From assembly GCA_049587715.1 (NCBI GenBank), contig JBAVEL010000173.1, positions 1 through 58,115 of the forward strand: 58,115 bases of DNA, written 5' to 3'. The position numbers were made by a program, and so were the translations under genes. Of this stretch, positions 17,251-25,534 are shown one piece after another. The stretch comes from JBAVEL01 sp049587715 (GTDB taxonomy: Bacteria > Bacteroidota > Ignavibacteria > UBA10030 > UBA6906). Within the stretch, counting starts at the first letter, position 1, and each line of letters begins with the position of its first letter. Under the pieces are notes generated by a model. It was not told the origin of the DNA. It saw only the letters and a program-made list of their open reading frames with translations, and made no database searches.

Positions 17251-17832
17251 TCGTGTATCCCTGGAAGTGCTTGAAAACCCTCGAAGTAGAAAGAGCGGTG
17301 CATTTCGCGCGTGGTGTGATGCCGACCCACCTATCATGCAGGCCGGGGTCAGTCCGACACGGAAGAGAAGCCCTGAGGGCCGGGGCGGGCACCCGCCCTC
17401 ATGGAGACGGCGTCCGAAACCCCAACCTGGCACCCGCCCCCCACACAGGCAACTCCACGCGGGTCGGACGGAGTGACCCCTGCTCGAATAGGGCACCCTC
17501 CGAACCGGTTCCAGGAGGCAGACGCTCGTGGGGAAAAGGCGCCCGCATCGGGACGAAAATTGCCCACCTGAATATGTGGAATGTACTTCGGGATTCCGGG
17601 AAAGGCAAGCGAGGAGTGACCGGCGGGAGACGGCCGGGGCCCATACAGGAGCGCCCCACCCCTGAAGCTGCTCTGGGGAAAGCCGTCCCAGCTCAGGAGA
17701 GAGGTCGCCTCACCACCATAAGCGCCCATCCGGGGCAGGTGCAGGCCCAGAGCCAGGTCGGCGAGTCTTGGTGTCGCCGCCCTCCTCACCGAACCCGGGG
17801 TTGGATTTCGGACGAGAGCGCCGTCGTACGGA
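17251..17832. other. Long intergenic region beyond copy A, with a second conserved block
   Basis: No convincing gene. Weak similarity to the region above copy B continues for ~80 bp past the 77-bp repeat. A second shared block lies at about 17,570-17,610 and matches 29,111-29,150 (both contain CGGGAAAGGCAAG after a similar 25-bp stretch). The open frames here are rich in Pro, Gly and Arg with no domain, so I treat them as non-coding. Confidence 0.5.
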
Positions 17833-18894
17833 CTATTCTGATTTGAGCGAATCCAGGTCGATGCTGAAACGATATTTCACGTCGGACTTGAGCATCCGTT
17901 CGTAGGCTTCGTTCAGCTTCTGGATCGGGATGACTTCGACATCTGCTGTGATGTTGTGCTTGCCGCAGAAATCCAGCATCTCCTGCGTCTCTGCGAGGCC
18001 CCCGATGAGTGAGCCGGAGAGGCTCCGGCGGCCGAAGACGAGGCCGAATACCGAAACGGGCAGGGGTTTGTCGGGCGCACCGACCATCGTCAGGTTGCCG
18101 TCCCGGGCAAGCAGCATTATGTAGGCGTTCACGTCATGCGGGGCGGATACGCAATCGAGAATGAAATCAAAGCTGCCGGCATGCTTGCGCATCTCGCCGG
18201 CGTTCTTCGAAACCACCACCTCGTCAGCCCCCAGCCTCTTGGCGTCTTCCGTCTTTCCCGGCGATGTGGTAAAGACGACCGTGTGCGCCCCCAGGGCGTG
18301 GGCGAACTTGACCCCCATGTGGCCCAGCCCACCGAGGCCGACCACGCCCACCTTCTTCCCCTTCCCCACATTCCAGTGCCGCATCGGGGAGTAGGTGGTG
18401 ATGCCGGCGCACAGAAGCGGCGCGGCCCCCGCGGGCTTGAGGTTCGCCGGAATACGGAGGACGAAACGCTCATCCACGACGATCGTCTCGGAGTATCCTC
18501 CGTAAGTGACCGGGGCGGCACCATGTCTGTCGGGCGAGCCGTAGGTGAGCACCAGTCCGGGGCAGAACTGCTCCAGCCCCTCCTGACAGTTGCGACAGTT
18601 GTGATCCGAGTCCACCAAGCACCCCACTCCGACCAGGTCACCGGCCTTGTACTTGCTCACAGCCGGCCCGACCTGCATCACGCGGCCGACGATCTCATGG
18701 CCGGGGACGCATGGGTACACCGCCGGCATGACCTCGTGCCACTCGTCCCGCACATAGTGCAGGTCAGAGTGGCAGATGCCGCAGAAGAGAATCTCGATCC
18801 GCACATCGCGCTCGGTCGGGTCACGCCGCGGAATGGAAGCCGCAGCCAGCGGGGATGTCTTGCTGGCGGCAGAGTAGGCCTTCGCTTTGAACAT
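17833..18894 (-). CDS. Zinc-dependent NAD(P) alcohol dehydrogenase (YahK/CAD-like)
   Basis: A 353-residue medium-chain dehydrogenase. CGICHSDLH carries the first catalytic zinc ligand, VPGHEIVG the His-Glu pair, CRNCQEGLEQFC the structural-zinc cysteines, and VGVVGLGGLGHMGVK the nucleotide-binding loop near residue 188. This pattern is the YahK/cinnamyl-alcohol-dehydrogenase group, which reduces a broad range of aldehydes with NADPH. AGGAGG is 8 nt before the ATG. Cytoplasmic. Its neighbours do not fix a pathway. Confidence 0.93.
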   Translation of the reverse strand: MFKAKAYSAASKTSPLAAASIPRRDPTERDVRIEILFCGICHSDLHYVRDEWHEVMPAVYPCVPGHEIVGRVMQVGPAVSKYKAGDLVGVGCLVDSDHNCRNCQEGLEQFCPGLVLTYGSPDRHGAAPVTYGGYSETIVVDERFVLRIPANLKPAGAAPLLCAGITTYSPMRHWNVGKGKKVGVVGLGGLGHMGVKFAHALGAHTVVFTTSPGKTEDAKRLGADEVVVSKNAGEMRKHAGSFDFILDCVSAPHDVNAYIMLLARDGNLTMVGAPDKPLPVSVFGLVFGRRSLSGSLIGGLAETQEMLDFCGKHNITADVEVIPIQKLNEAYERMLKSDVKYRFSIDLDSLKSE

Positions 18895-19030
18895 ATTGTG
18901 ATCCTCCTGAAGGACAAGTGTGAGATTGCATTGCAGCCATAACAGAATATCCAGCCACTACTCCGAACGCAACCGTTGCGGATGCCCGGATACCCAATCC
19001 GCCGGACCCGGTGCCAACTCCCATGTGTAG

Positions 19031-19339
19031 TCAGGCCGCCGGCGGAATACTGAAGCCGGCGTAGAGCGCACTCATACGAGCGGCGAGTGTGAAATCACGC
19101 TCGCTCACCCCCCCGACGTCCTGGCTCACCAGGCGAACTGCCACTCGATTCCACGAGTTACTCCAGTCCGGATGGTGGTCCATGCGCTCGGCCACCACCG
19201 CCACTGCGGCCATGAAGCCAAAGGCTTCTGCAAACGAGGGAAAAGTGAACTCGCGTTGGAGGCCCGCATCCGTCGCGGTCCAGTCGGGCAGATCACGCTT
19301 CCTGGCGGCAATGGCAACAGAGTCAAGTCGAGCGGTCAT
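19031..19339 (-). CDS. Pterin-4a-carbinolamine dehydratase
   Basis: A 102-residue protein, the usual size for the family. REFTFPSFAEAFGFMAAVA and AERMDHHPDW contain the conserved His-His-Pro-Asp motif of the active site, followed by VAVRLVSQDVGGVSERDFTL. The enzyme dehydrates 4a-hydroxytetrahydrobiopterin, recycling the cofactor of aromatic amino acid hydroxylases; some bacterial copies have other roles. The ATG at 19339 follows GAAGGAA; in-frame starts further upstream add a poor 41-residue leader. No aromatic hydroxylase gene is seen in the window. Confidence 0.88.
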   Translation of the reverse strand: MTARLDSVAIAARKRDLPDWTATDAGLQREFTFPSFAEAFGFMAAVAVVAERMDHHPDWSNSWNRVAVRLVSQDVGGVSERDFTLAARMSALYAGFSIPPAA

Positions 19340-19540
19340 GCTGCGTTCCTTCGTGGAGGTGATTGATGCCCGAGCCCACCGCGATTCGAGGGAGTGTTCA
19401 GCCCCTGCGGGGGGACTCGCGGCAGGTGCGGTCAGGGTCTCAGGTGGAGAGCATTCGTTCACACGAGGGACGCATGGCGCACCACCCTCGCTCCGCCCGC
19501 CTGGTGTGCCTGTTCCGCCGTGCCAACATGCTCCTTCGTT

Positions 19541-19747
19541 CTATGTGTCTCTCTTCTCAGCAATCATTCTGTTCAACCGTATGAGCAATATCACTGTAAG
19601 CACGATGCCTACCATGAAGGACCCCCATATGCCGGAATCCTGATTCATCCAGGGTATTCTATCGGATAGCATCCAGAGACTCCGGAATATGAACACAGAA
19701 GCAACAACAAGAAGGAGCTCATAAAGCACAATGCTCGCCGTTCTCAT
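19541..19747 (-). CDS. Small membrane protein
   Basis: A 68-residue protein with a good ribosome-binding site (GGGAGGTGAATC before the ATG). Two hydrophobic segments, SIVLYELLLVVASVFIF and GSFMVGIVLTVILLI, flank a short polar loop (SDRIPWMNQDSGIW). No family recognised; a two-helix inner-membrane hairpin is likely. Confidence 0.6.
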   Translation of the reverse strand: MRTASIVLYELLLVVASVFIFRSLWMLSDRIPWMNQDSGIWGSFMVGIVLTVILLIRLNRMIAEKRDT

Positions 19748-19800
19748 GATTCACCTCCCCGATCGCCATCCGACAGATCGCTCCCGATCGCCGCGTTTCA

Positions 19801-20021
19801 TTAGATCCCCCTTGAAAGGGTCCGCGGCAAGCCCTCATGGAACGACACCTGATCCAGCAGCTGCTTCTTGACCCGGGAACCGAGTGCGGCCCAATGCCTA
19901 TCTCTCAGCGCCCCTTCCAGCGAGTACAGGTGGTAGCACACGGGAAGTGCCTGACGTAGAAGTCCCGCGCTTCGGCCAGCTTCGCCGTCACGAAGACCGG
20001 AAAGAGACTCCTTAATGGCAT
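19801..20021 (-). pseudogene. Remnant of VOC (glyoxalase-like) gene
   Basis: From the ATG at 20021 the frame reads MPLRSLFPVFVTAKLAEARD then FYVRHF, the first strand and helix of many VOC-family proteins (FVTxKLAEARDFYVRHFGF). The frame hits TGA after about 40 codons. A neighbouring frame then carries plausible sequence (CYHLYSLEGALRDRHWAALG), which suggests frameshifts. The rest of the domain, including metal ligands, is not found. Confidence 0.45.
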
Positions 20022-20126
20022 AATCGACCACCTCGCCCGTGTGGTGCCGAACGCTCTGCTTGAGTTGCGCCTTGAAGGGGAATGCCCGACAACGGTTGTG
20101 ATGCTGCTCTCCGCTTCGGATGCTCA

Positions 20127-20624
20127 TCATTCGTCAGCCAGGTGCGCCTGATAATCCTCGACGCGCCATCTCTTCCCGGCTCTGAGCACCTTGAACCCTT
20201 CCCTTTCCAACAACGCCTTCTGTGACTCAGTTCCACCAGGGAACTTCTCGTTCAGGTAGCCGTCGGTCTTCAGCGTCCTCCAGTAGGGAATTGCCAAGGG
20301 GGAGCCTTCTTTCCCGGCTTCTTCCGCGGCATGAGCGGCGGTCATGATGAAGATCCCCGTCGTCAGCGAACAGCATCCAGCGACGCGATGCTCTTTCGCA
20401 AGATGCCTGCAGATGTCGACGATGGTGATCAGTCTGCCGCGCGGCACCTTTCTCATACACGCAACGACCTCGGCGGGATTGACCAGCACGATATCCTGGC
20501 CAGCCTCGACTCCCATCCTGTGCAGGGCGTTGAAACAGGGGAATCGCCTCTCCAGCTTCACAATCTTCGGGAAGACCTCTCTGTCCGCGAGTTTCTCTTG
20601 CCGGGTCTTCTTTCTGGATTTCAT
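20127..20624 (-). CDS. MGMT-family (alkyltransferase-like) DNA-binding protein
   Basis: A 165-residue protein. Residues ~58-150 match the C-terminal DNA-binding domain of O6-methylguanine-DNA methyltransferases: VPRGRLITIVDICRHLAKEH, then AIPYWRTLKTDGYLNEKFPG and ALLEREGFKV. The Pro-Cys-His-Arg active-site motif is absent, so it is unlikely to transfer methyl groups itself and resembles alkyltransferase-like proteins that recognise damaged bases for repair. GGGGAG lies 5 nt before the ATG. A Lys/Arg-rich N-terminus could help DNA binding. Confidence 0.8.
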   Translation of the reverse strand: MKSRKKTRQEKLADREVFPKIVKLERRFPCFNALHRMGVEAGQDIVLVNPAEVVACMRKVPRGRLITIVDICRHLAKEHRVAGCCSLTTGIFIMTAAHAAEEAGKEGSPLAIPYWRTLKTDGYLNEKFPGGTESQKALLEREGFKVLRAGKRWRVEDYQAHLADE

Positions 20625-20683
20625 TCACTCTCCCCGGTCTTGAGATGCCTGCATGCCGGCATCGACGGCACCGAACGGGGCGC

Positions 20684-21214
20684 TCACCGGGCGGACCAGA
20701 CAGCCAGTTCGTTGCCGCTTAAATCCTGAAAGTGAAACCGGCGACCGCCGGGAAAGTCGAAGGGTTCCCGTATGATCTTCCCGCCCGCTTCGCGGACCCT
20801 CCTGAGAGTCGAGTCGAGATCCTCCGAGTACAGGATGACCAGGGGGCCGCCCGGGGACACCTTCGATTCCAGCCGGAATCCTCCGGCTTCGCCGCCCTGC
20901 CTCCGGATGCCCGCATAGGCCGGTCCGTAGTCGTTGAAACTCCAGCCAAACGCGGCCTCATAGAAGCGCTTCGACTCCGCCATGTTCGTAACGCCGAATT
21001 CGATGTAATCTATGCCGTGGTGCATGCGGGAGTCGTTCGTCCCCATTCCCGATTTCTCTGATTGTTGCGGCGTCTGGCTCCCCCGATGCTCGCAGGAGCA
21101 CAGCAGGGCCGCACCGAGCACAACCCAGACAATTCTCCAGGGAAAGGAACGGGCGTGTCCAGGGAGGACATCTTGATGAGAGGATCGGTCGGGGCCGTTC
21201 CACACATGGCGCAT
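20684..21214 (-). CDS. VOC-family protein, probable lipoprotein
   Basis: About 176 residues from the ATG at 21214. RIVWVVLGAALLCSCEHRGS in the first 45 residues has a hydrophobic stretch ending in a lipobox-like L-C-S-C. The rest is a VOC/glyoxalase domain: HHGIDYIEFGVTNMAESKRF, then FRLESKVSPGGPLVILYSED and FDFPGGRRFHFQDLSGNELA. The domain would normally be cytoplasmic and could start at MGTNDSRMHHGIDYIEFGV, so the lipoprotein start is likely but not certain. Substrate unknown. Confidence 0.75.
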   Translation of the reverse strand: MRHVWNGPDRSSHQDVLPGHARSFPWRIVWVVLGAALLCSCEHRGSQTPQQSEKSGMGTNDSRMHHGIDYIEFGVTNMAESKRFYEAAFGWSFNDYGPAYAGIRRQGGEAGGFRLESKVSPGGPLVILYSEDLDSTLRRVREAGGKIIREPFDFPGGRRFHFQDLSGNELAVWSAR

Positions 21215-21361
21215 GGCGCTTTCCCTCCAAGGCGGAATTGGCTCATTTCCGTCCGTGGAGCGGCCCGCATCATCGGCTGGCATACGCGCGCAGCAAACCT
21301 ACCTGCGGCGCGGCTGCCCGCGACTGTGGGCCGCCCTGTCTTCTGCGAAACAGCAGCTCGC

Positions 21362-21655
21362 TCATTCGGACGGCCATCCACCGCCGCCGCCCATCGACCC
21401 CGGTGCATCGGGCTCCGCACACCGGCCCCCATCGATCCTCCGCGTCCGATACTCGTCATCGTCGGGGACCAAACGATCATACTCGCCCTCCATCAGCGGT
21501 GACGAGATCATGCAATCAGCCGAAGCCCGGTTGCAGGCGATCGGGATGTTCCACACCACCGCCATGCGCAAGAGGGCTTTCACGTCCGGATCATGCGGTT
21601 GCGGCTCCAGAGGATCCCAGAAGAAGATCAGAAAACCAATTTCGTTAGGTGCGGA
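21362..21655 (-). pseudogene. mgsA: 5'-truncated methylglyoxal synthase (mgsA) remnant
   Basis: The frame reads FLIFFWDPLEPQPHDPDVKA, then LLRMAVVWNIPIACNRASAD and MISSPLMEGEYDRLVP. This is the C-terminal half of methylglyoxal synthase, which turns dihydroxyacetone phosphate into methylglyoxal. The N-terminal half, with the catalytic aspartates and phosphate-binding site, is missing. Homology begins right at an ACCTAAC sequence (about 21,645-21,651), resembling an R box of integron sites. An extra Gly-rich tail follows the normal end. Not functional as seen. Confidence 0.7.
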
Positions 21656-21790
21656 AGAGAGCGCCGTCCGCCGGTTTCTTCAGGCCGTTGCCGTGCGGAC
21701 GGGCCACCGCCTCACGAAGGGCACGCACCCCGCCGATGAGGGGATGATCCCGAGGACATCGGCGATCTTCCCCCTCAGCACGGGAGGCCC

Positions 21791-22522
21791 CTACCAGGCC
21801 ATGCGCTCCCCCTTGTGACGCAACTGGCCGTTCGGGAATTCCGAACGCGCCATGGTCACAAGATCGACGACCGTGCGCGCGCCCTCGTCCACCTCCATTG
21901 GTGCGGCGTCGGTCCCGAGAGCGGTCTTCACCCACCCGGGATGGGCGGCGGCAACCGCTATACCCTTGCCCGCCAGCGTTTTCGATTGAATCAGCGTGAG
22001 CATGTCGAGCCCGGCCTTCGAGGTCGAGTACCCCACGGTCATGAAGCCCCCGATGTGCTCCCACATTCTCTCGGCGGATCCCATCGAGCCGAGCATCGAG
22101 GACTGGTTAATCACCCGCGCGTCCTCACTGCGCGAGAGAAGCGGCACAAGGGCCTCGGTGATCGCGTAGGGGGCGATGAGGTTGACCTCGAGGGTGTGGC
22201 GGATCTTGTCGGCGTTCGTCGGCTTCCCGTCCCACTCAAGGGCGACACCGGCATTGTTCACGAGCACGTCCAGCTTGCCGAACGTCGTCTCGAGATACCT
22301 CACCAGGCCGGCGATGTGGTCCGGGTTGGTGACCTCGAGACGGACAGTACGGGCGTCGCACCCCGCAGCCGTGAGTTCCGCCGCAGCCGCGCGCCCCCCC
22401 TGTTCGTCCCTCGCCGCCAGGACCACCGTGTATCCGCGCGCCCCCAGCTGACGCCCGATCTCCTTGCCCAAACCCTTGTTCGCTCCCGTGATGAGCACTA
22501 CCTTGCCGTTCTTCGTTACCAT
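21791..22522 (-). CDS. Short-chain dehydrogenase/reductase
   Basis: A 243-residue SDR. KVVLITGANKGLGKEIGRQL is the TGxxxGxG cofactor loop, LDVLVNNAGVA the NNAG motif, and VINQSSMLGSM with VGYSTSKAGLDML gives the Ser-Tyr-Lys catalytic residues. It belongs to the carbonyl-reductase-like group (NADPH). The ATG at 22522 follows AAGGAG by 9 nt. The C-terminus (FPNGQLRHKGERMAW) resembles the FxDG end of such reductases. Substrate unknown. Confidence 0.92.
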   Translation of the reverse strand: MVTKNGKVVLITGANKGLGKEIGRQLGARGYTVVLAARDEQGGRAAAAELTAAGCDARTVRLEVTNPDHIAGLVRYLETTFGKLDVLVNNAGVALEWDGKPTNADKIRHTLEVNLIAPYAITEALVPLLSRSEDARVINQSSMLGSMGSAERMWEHIGGFMTVGYSTSKAGLDMLTLIQSKTLAGKGIAVAAAHPGWVKTALGTDAAPMEVDEGARTVVDLVTMARSEFPNGQLRHKGERMAW

Positions 22523-22934
22523 GCTTGTGTTCTCCTTGGTTTCGGTTGGTGTGTCTTTCGTCAAGCGCAAAGGCGGGGCCACCATCGCTTACACACGCGG
22601 GATCCGGGCATGCCGCCCGGACGCCTCGCGCCTGACCTGAGCGGTGCGCCGAGGAGACGCCCGCACGTAAAGGGAAAGCAGAACGAGATGACATCGTCGG
22701 GCCCAGCCGGCATACGCATCACACCCGGGGTGCAGATCTGCAGTACCGCAACGGCTACGCCCACCCCCGGGGTTTGACCTGTGGGTGCGGACGGGTGGAG
22801 GTTGCGATGCCCCGCTTGCGGAAGCCCTATGAGTCGAATCGATGCAGAGACCATCGATCAGTTGCGAGCACGGCAGTCCAAGGCACGGAGAGCCGCCTTA
22901 GTTTACACACGTCTTGACAAGGACTCCGGCGATG
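22523..22934. other. Intergenic, possible zinc-ribbon gene fragment
   Basis: A plus-strand frame starting at the GTG at 22,781 reads LRCPACGSPMSRIDAETIDQ, a CxxC zinc-ribbon-like segment with a helical tail, for about 45 residues before turning into antisense of the HNH gene. It may be the end of a decayed gene. Nothing else is recognised here. Confidence 0.35.
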
Positions 22935-23855
22935 TTAGACCGCCCCACGAAATTGTTGGTACCTCTTGTCAAGCAGATCGCGATCGGGACGTTGACTGGC
23001 GGTCCTGGGGAGCATTATCACCTGCCCATTCATACCCTGAAGACCATGGCGCAGCATTGGACCGTCTGCTTCCGACAGAATATCAGGTCGCACCTCGATC
23101 TTGTAGTCAGGGGTGATGCCGATGATGTAGGTGTCAAACGCCGCGTGGTGTAGTTTGCACAGAGCTATGCCGTTGTTGATGATTGGTATCCCTTCGGGAT
23201 CCGAGTCAGGGACGATGTGAGCCGCGTCCAGGAGTTGACCGTGCTTGAGTCTGCAGCAGGCGCATTGTTCTCGATACGCCTGGAGAACGCGTTCACGGAA
23301 TCCCTGTTGATGGAGTCGTTGGCGCGTCTGGCGGGTTATGTATGCCCGGCGCCCGAAAGACTGCGCATCTGTGTAGAGCTCTTGAGTTGGAGGTGCGTTT
23401 AGTGACATACGCACAGAGGCCATGTCATCAACGGCGACGGTGAATGTGCGCCCGCCAGGATTATCGCCAACGATGTACACCGGCCACACCGCAAGATACT
23501 TGCCCGGCACAACGCCATGGAAGTACACCAAGGGTATCTGTTGCATCATGGCGGTGCAGAGGCCCACATTGTCTCTGTGAGAGGGATCGGTTCCTCGATA
23601 TCGGTAAAGGAGTAGATCATCATTGGTGAACTCGTCATCGTATGGTCCAGATGGCGCGGTGGTAATGGACAACGGGCCATCAGTGAGAACCTTGGGCCGG
23701 AAGATTCCCTGAGGACTCATCAAGGGGATTCGTTCCCCCTCGAAGTCGAAGCCACGCTGCAGAATGGGCCTCGGCAGTAATTCCCCGCAAACTGAGACCT
23801 GCTCAGCGAGCCAGGCAAAGGCACGAATCCGGATGGTTTCGTTCTTGGTCGACAT
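22935..23855 (-). CDS. HNH endonuclease, restriction-type
   Basis: About 306 residues from MSTKNETIRIRAFAWLAEQV; a TTG start 13 codons upstream is possible. Residues ~30-150 (ILQRGFDFEGERIPLMSPQG, then YDDEFTNDDLLLYRYRGTDP, then LVYFHGVVPGKYLAVWPVYI) match the N-terminal domain of a family of restriction-associated HNH nucleases. The C-terminal HNH domain reads CACCRLKHGQLLDAAHIVPD, then NGIALCKLHHAAFDTYII, with the zinc cysteines and catalytic histidines in place. It probably cuts modified or foreign DNA; no partner methylase is adjacent. Confidence 0.85.
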   Translation of the reverse strand: MSTKNETIRIRAFAWLAEQVSVCGELLPRPILQRGFDFEGERIPLMSPQGIFRPKVLTDGPLSITTAPSGPYDDEFTNDDLLLYRYRGTDPSHRDNVGLCTAMMQQIPLVYFHGVVPGKYLAVWPVYIVGDNPGGRTFTVAVDDMASVRMSLNAPPTQELYTDAQSFGRRAYITRQTRQRLHQQGFRERVLQAYREQCACCRLKHGQLLDAAHIVPDSDPEGIPIINNGIALCKLHHAAFDTYIIGITPDYKIEVRPDILSEADGPMLRHGLQGMNGQVIMLPRTASQRPDRDLLDKRYQQFRGAV

Positions 23856-23959
23856 CTGCACTACACTCTGTCGGTCGGAATCAATTTCTGCCAACGCAGG
23901 TTTCAGCGGCGGCGGGGCAACACCTCTCTGATCCGTTCATCATCAACCCTGCGGCCCGC

Positions 23960-24372
23960 CGCCCACTGCAAACCGAGCCTCGCTTGAGGGCGCCCAGAAA
24001 GCCGTCGTCGAATGCACGTCAGGCTGGTATTAGATCAATGACCTCCTCGAAGAGCGCGGCATCGAGCTCGTTCTCGCCCACGCCAAGTACCGGAAGGCCG
24101 TCTCCTATGCGAAGGTCACGACCGACAAGGTCGACTCAGGGCCCCTTGCCCGGTTGCTCCGCCTCGTCCAGAAACGCACATCCTGCTTCATCTGCATCCT
24201 CAATCCCGGCCGCACACTCAACTTCGGCCATGAACTCGTGATCGACGAACAAGCCATCCCTGGGCATCTCCCCGAAGCCTACCGGTTCCATCTCCAAAAC
24301 CTATACGAACAGATCTCCCTGCTGGACACCCAGATTGCCGGCTTGGAGCACTTCCTCAAGCCCGTCCTCATT
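23960..24372 (+). pseudogene. Decayed IS110-family transposase
   Basis: One frame reads EGAQKAVVECTSGWY, an in-frame TAG at 24031-24033, then INDLLEERGIELVLAHAKYR and KAVSYAKVTTDKVDS. This is the DEDD catalytic region of IS110 transposases, with the last Asp in TDKVDS. After GPLARLLRLVQKRTSCF the middle is deleted, and EAYRFHLQNLYEQISLLDTQ followed by IAGLE is the start of the second IS110 domain. No element ends or second domain are found. It is an old dead insertion just upstream of the HEPN/MNT operon. Confidence 0.75.
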
Positions 24373-24448
24373 CATAAGGGGGTTAGGACGCAGGAAAACA
24401 TCCTTGGAAAACCGTATCTTCTTGGGGTAGCCAAAGGGATGAGTCGCC

Positions 24449-24739
24449 ATGATTGATGCGTCGATCGACAGGGCCAAGCTGAAATCCGTTTGCCAGAAGT
24501 ATGGGGTCAGTACACTGAGCATGTTCGGATCTACCGTCCGCGGAGAGAACAGGCCGGATAGTGATGTGGATCTGCTTGTGGCATTCTCCAGACGGATTGG
24601 TCTCCTGGGGCTGGTGGCTCTTGAGCGAGAATTGTCCCAGGTGTTCGGGAGAAAAGTCGACCTGCTCACCGAGGCTGCGATCAGCCCGTACCTGCGTGAC
24701 CGGATTCTCAAAGAACGGGAAGTTGTCTATGTCGCGTGA
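24449..24739 (+). CDS. mntA: MNT-type nucleotidyltransferase antitoxin
   Basis: A 96-residue minimal nucleotidyltransferase: LSMFGSTVRGENRPDSDVDL has the GSxxRG and DxD metal-binding motif, followed by LERELSQVFGRKVDLLTEAA. Its stop overlaps the start of the HEPN gene by 11 nt. In HepT/MntA systems this protein AMPylates and silences the HEPN toxin. It lies on the plus strand, opposite to most neighbours. Confidence 0.9.
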   Translation: MIDASIDRAKLKSVCQKYGVSTLSMFGSTVRGENRPDSDVDLLVAFSRRIGLLGLVALERELSQVFGRKVDLLTEAAISPYLRDRILKEREVVYVA

Positions 24740-25058
24740 AGACACGGTTTACATAAAACATATCCGGGATGCAATCGCCAGGGTGGAGGAGTATCTCCAA
24801 GGTGTTGATGAATCAGAGTTCCGGAGCTCATCGCTGATCCAAGATGCTGTGATTCGCCAGATTGAGATCATCGGTGAAGCGGTCAAGCGTCTCTCACCCC
24901 AGTTTCGCTCTTCCTGCCCCGAGATTCCATGGCAGGACATCGCCGGAATGCGCGACAAGTTGATCCATGACTACTTTGGTGTCGATATCGAGAAAGTCTG
25001 GATAACAACACAAGACGACATTCCCCAGCTCAAGAGTCAAATCCTCCCGCACCTGTAA
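24729..25058 (+). CDS. hepT: HEPN-domain toxin (HepT-like RNase)
   Basis: A 109-residue HEPN protein. IRDAIARVEEYLQGVDESEF opens the helical bundle, QIEIIGEAVKRLS follows, and the RX4H RNase motif is RDKLIHDYFGVD, including the Tyr modified by MntA in studied systems. The ATG at 24729 lies inside the end of mntA, so translation is coupled. The stop is 5 bp before an attC-like site at 25,064, so the operon probably travels as a unit. Confidence 0.9.
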   Translation: MSREDTVYIKHIRDAIARVEEYLQGVDESEFRSSSLIQDAVIRQIEIIGEAVKRLSPQFRSSCPEIPWQDIAGMRDKLIHDYFGVDIEKVWITTQDDIPQLKSQILPHL

Positions 25059-25063
25059 CCCCT

Positions 25064-25240
25064 GCCTAACTCGCCTGCGCCCGAACGGCCGGCACTAACC
25101 TGCGGCGGTAGATCCGACCGGAGTTGGTAGACCGCTACAGCGCGACCGTCAGTCTAATGAAAACAATCCTCTTTGCCCCGAACCGCATCGGTTGGGGATG
25201 GTACGCCGACCCTTCCGTCAGGTTGATTGCCCTGTTAGGC
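25064..25240. repeat. Long attC-like site, 177 bp
   Basis: Starts GCCTAAC (25,064-25,070) and ends GTTAGGC (25,234-25,240). The outer arms match as CTGCCTAAC against GTTAGGCAG, and inner AACCTG pairs with CAGGTT. It shares CTAACCTGCGGCG and GTCAGGTTGA with the site at 26,555-26,713, so the two belong to one family of long sites. It separates the HEPN/MNT operon from the AbrB/Doc operon. Confidence 0.6.
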
Positions 25241-25256
25241 AGTGCGGACGACTCCC

Positions 25257-25287
25257 TTGCATCTGTGTATTACGTATGTTATAATAC
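25257..25287 (+). promoter_or_regulatory. Sigma70-type promoter with palindromic operator for AbrB/Doc operon
   Basis: TTGCAT (25,257-25,262) and TATAAT (25,280-25,285) are 17 bp apart, a near-consensus promoter. GTATTA (25,267-25,272) and TAATAC (25,282-25,287) form an inverted repeat overlapping the -10 box, a likely binding site for the AbrB-type antitoxin (autorepression is the family norm). The antitoxin ATG is 25 nt downstream of the -10. Confidence 0.75.
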
Positions 25288-25309
25288 GGCCAAAGCGAGG
25301 AGATCGTCC

Positions 25310-25534
25310 ATGCTGCGAACAGCCGTGCGCCGAGTGGGCAACAGTCTCGGTATTACACTGCCGAAAACCATTCTGGAGAGCTACCACCTCTCCGAGGGGG
25401 ACGAGCTCCATTTGATTGAGACCAGTGATGGAGTCATGCTGAGTCCATTTGACCCCACATTCGCCAAGTGGGCGAGAGCATACGACAAGGTGAACAAGCG
25501 ATATCGGAACACCCTGCGCGCCCTGGCGAAGTGA
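25310..25534 (+). CDS. AbrB/MazE-type antitoxin
   Basis: A 74-residue protein. LRTAVRRVGNSLGITLPKTI is the swapped-hairpin AbrB/SpoVT DNA-binding fold, followed by YHLSEGDELHLIETSDGVML. The C-terminal part (FAKWARAYDKVNKRYRNTL) would wrap around the toxin. GCGAGGAG precedes the ATG by about 8 nt. Its TGA overlaps the Doc ATG by 1 nt. It should neutralise Doc and repress its own promoter. Confidence 0.88.
   Translation: MLRTAVRRVGNSLGITLPKTILESYHLSEGDELHLIETSDGVMLSPFDPTFAKWARAYDKVNKRYRNTLRALAK

Noticed and set aside
17349..17789. Minus-strand open frame of 146 codons beyond repeat copy A
   Set aside because: Pro/Gly/Ser/Arg-rich, no ribosome-binding site, no domain; overlaps the conserved non-coding block.
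22781..23116. Plus-strand open frame with a CxxC motif
   Set aside because: Only the first ~45 residues look protein-like and the rest is antisense to the HNH gene. Kept as a possible fragment, not a gene.
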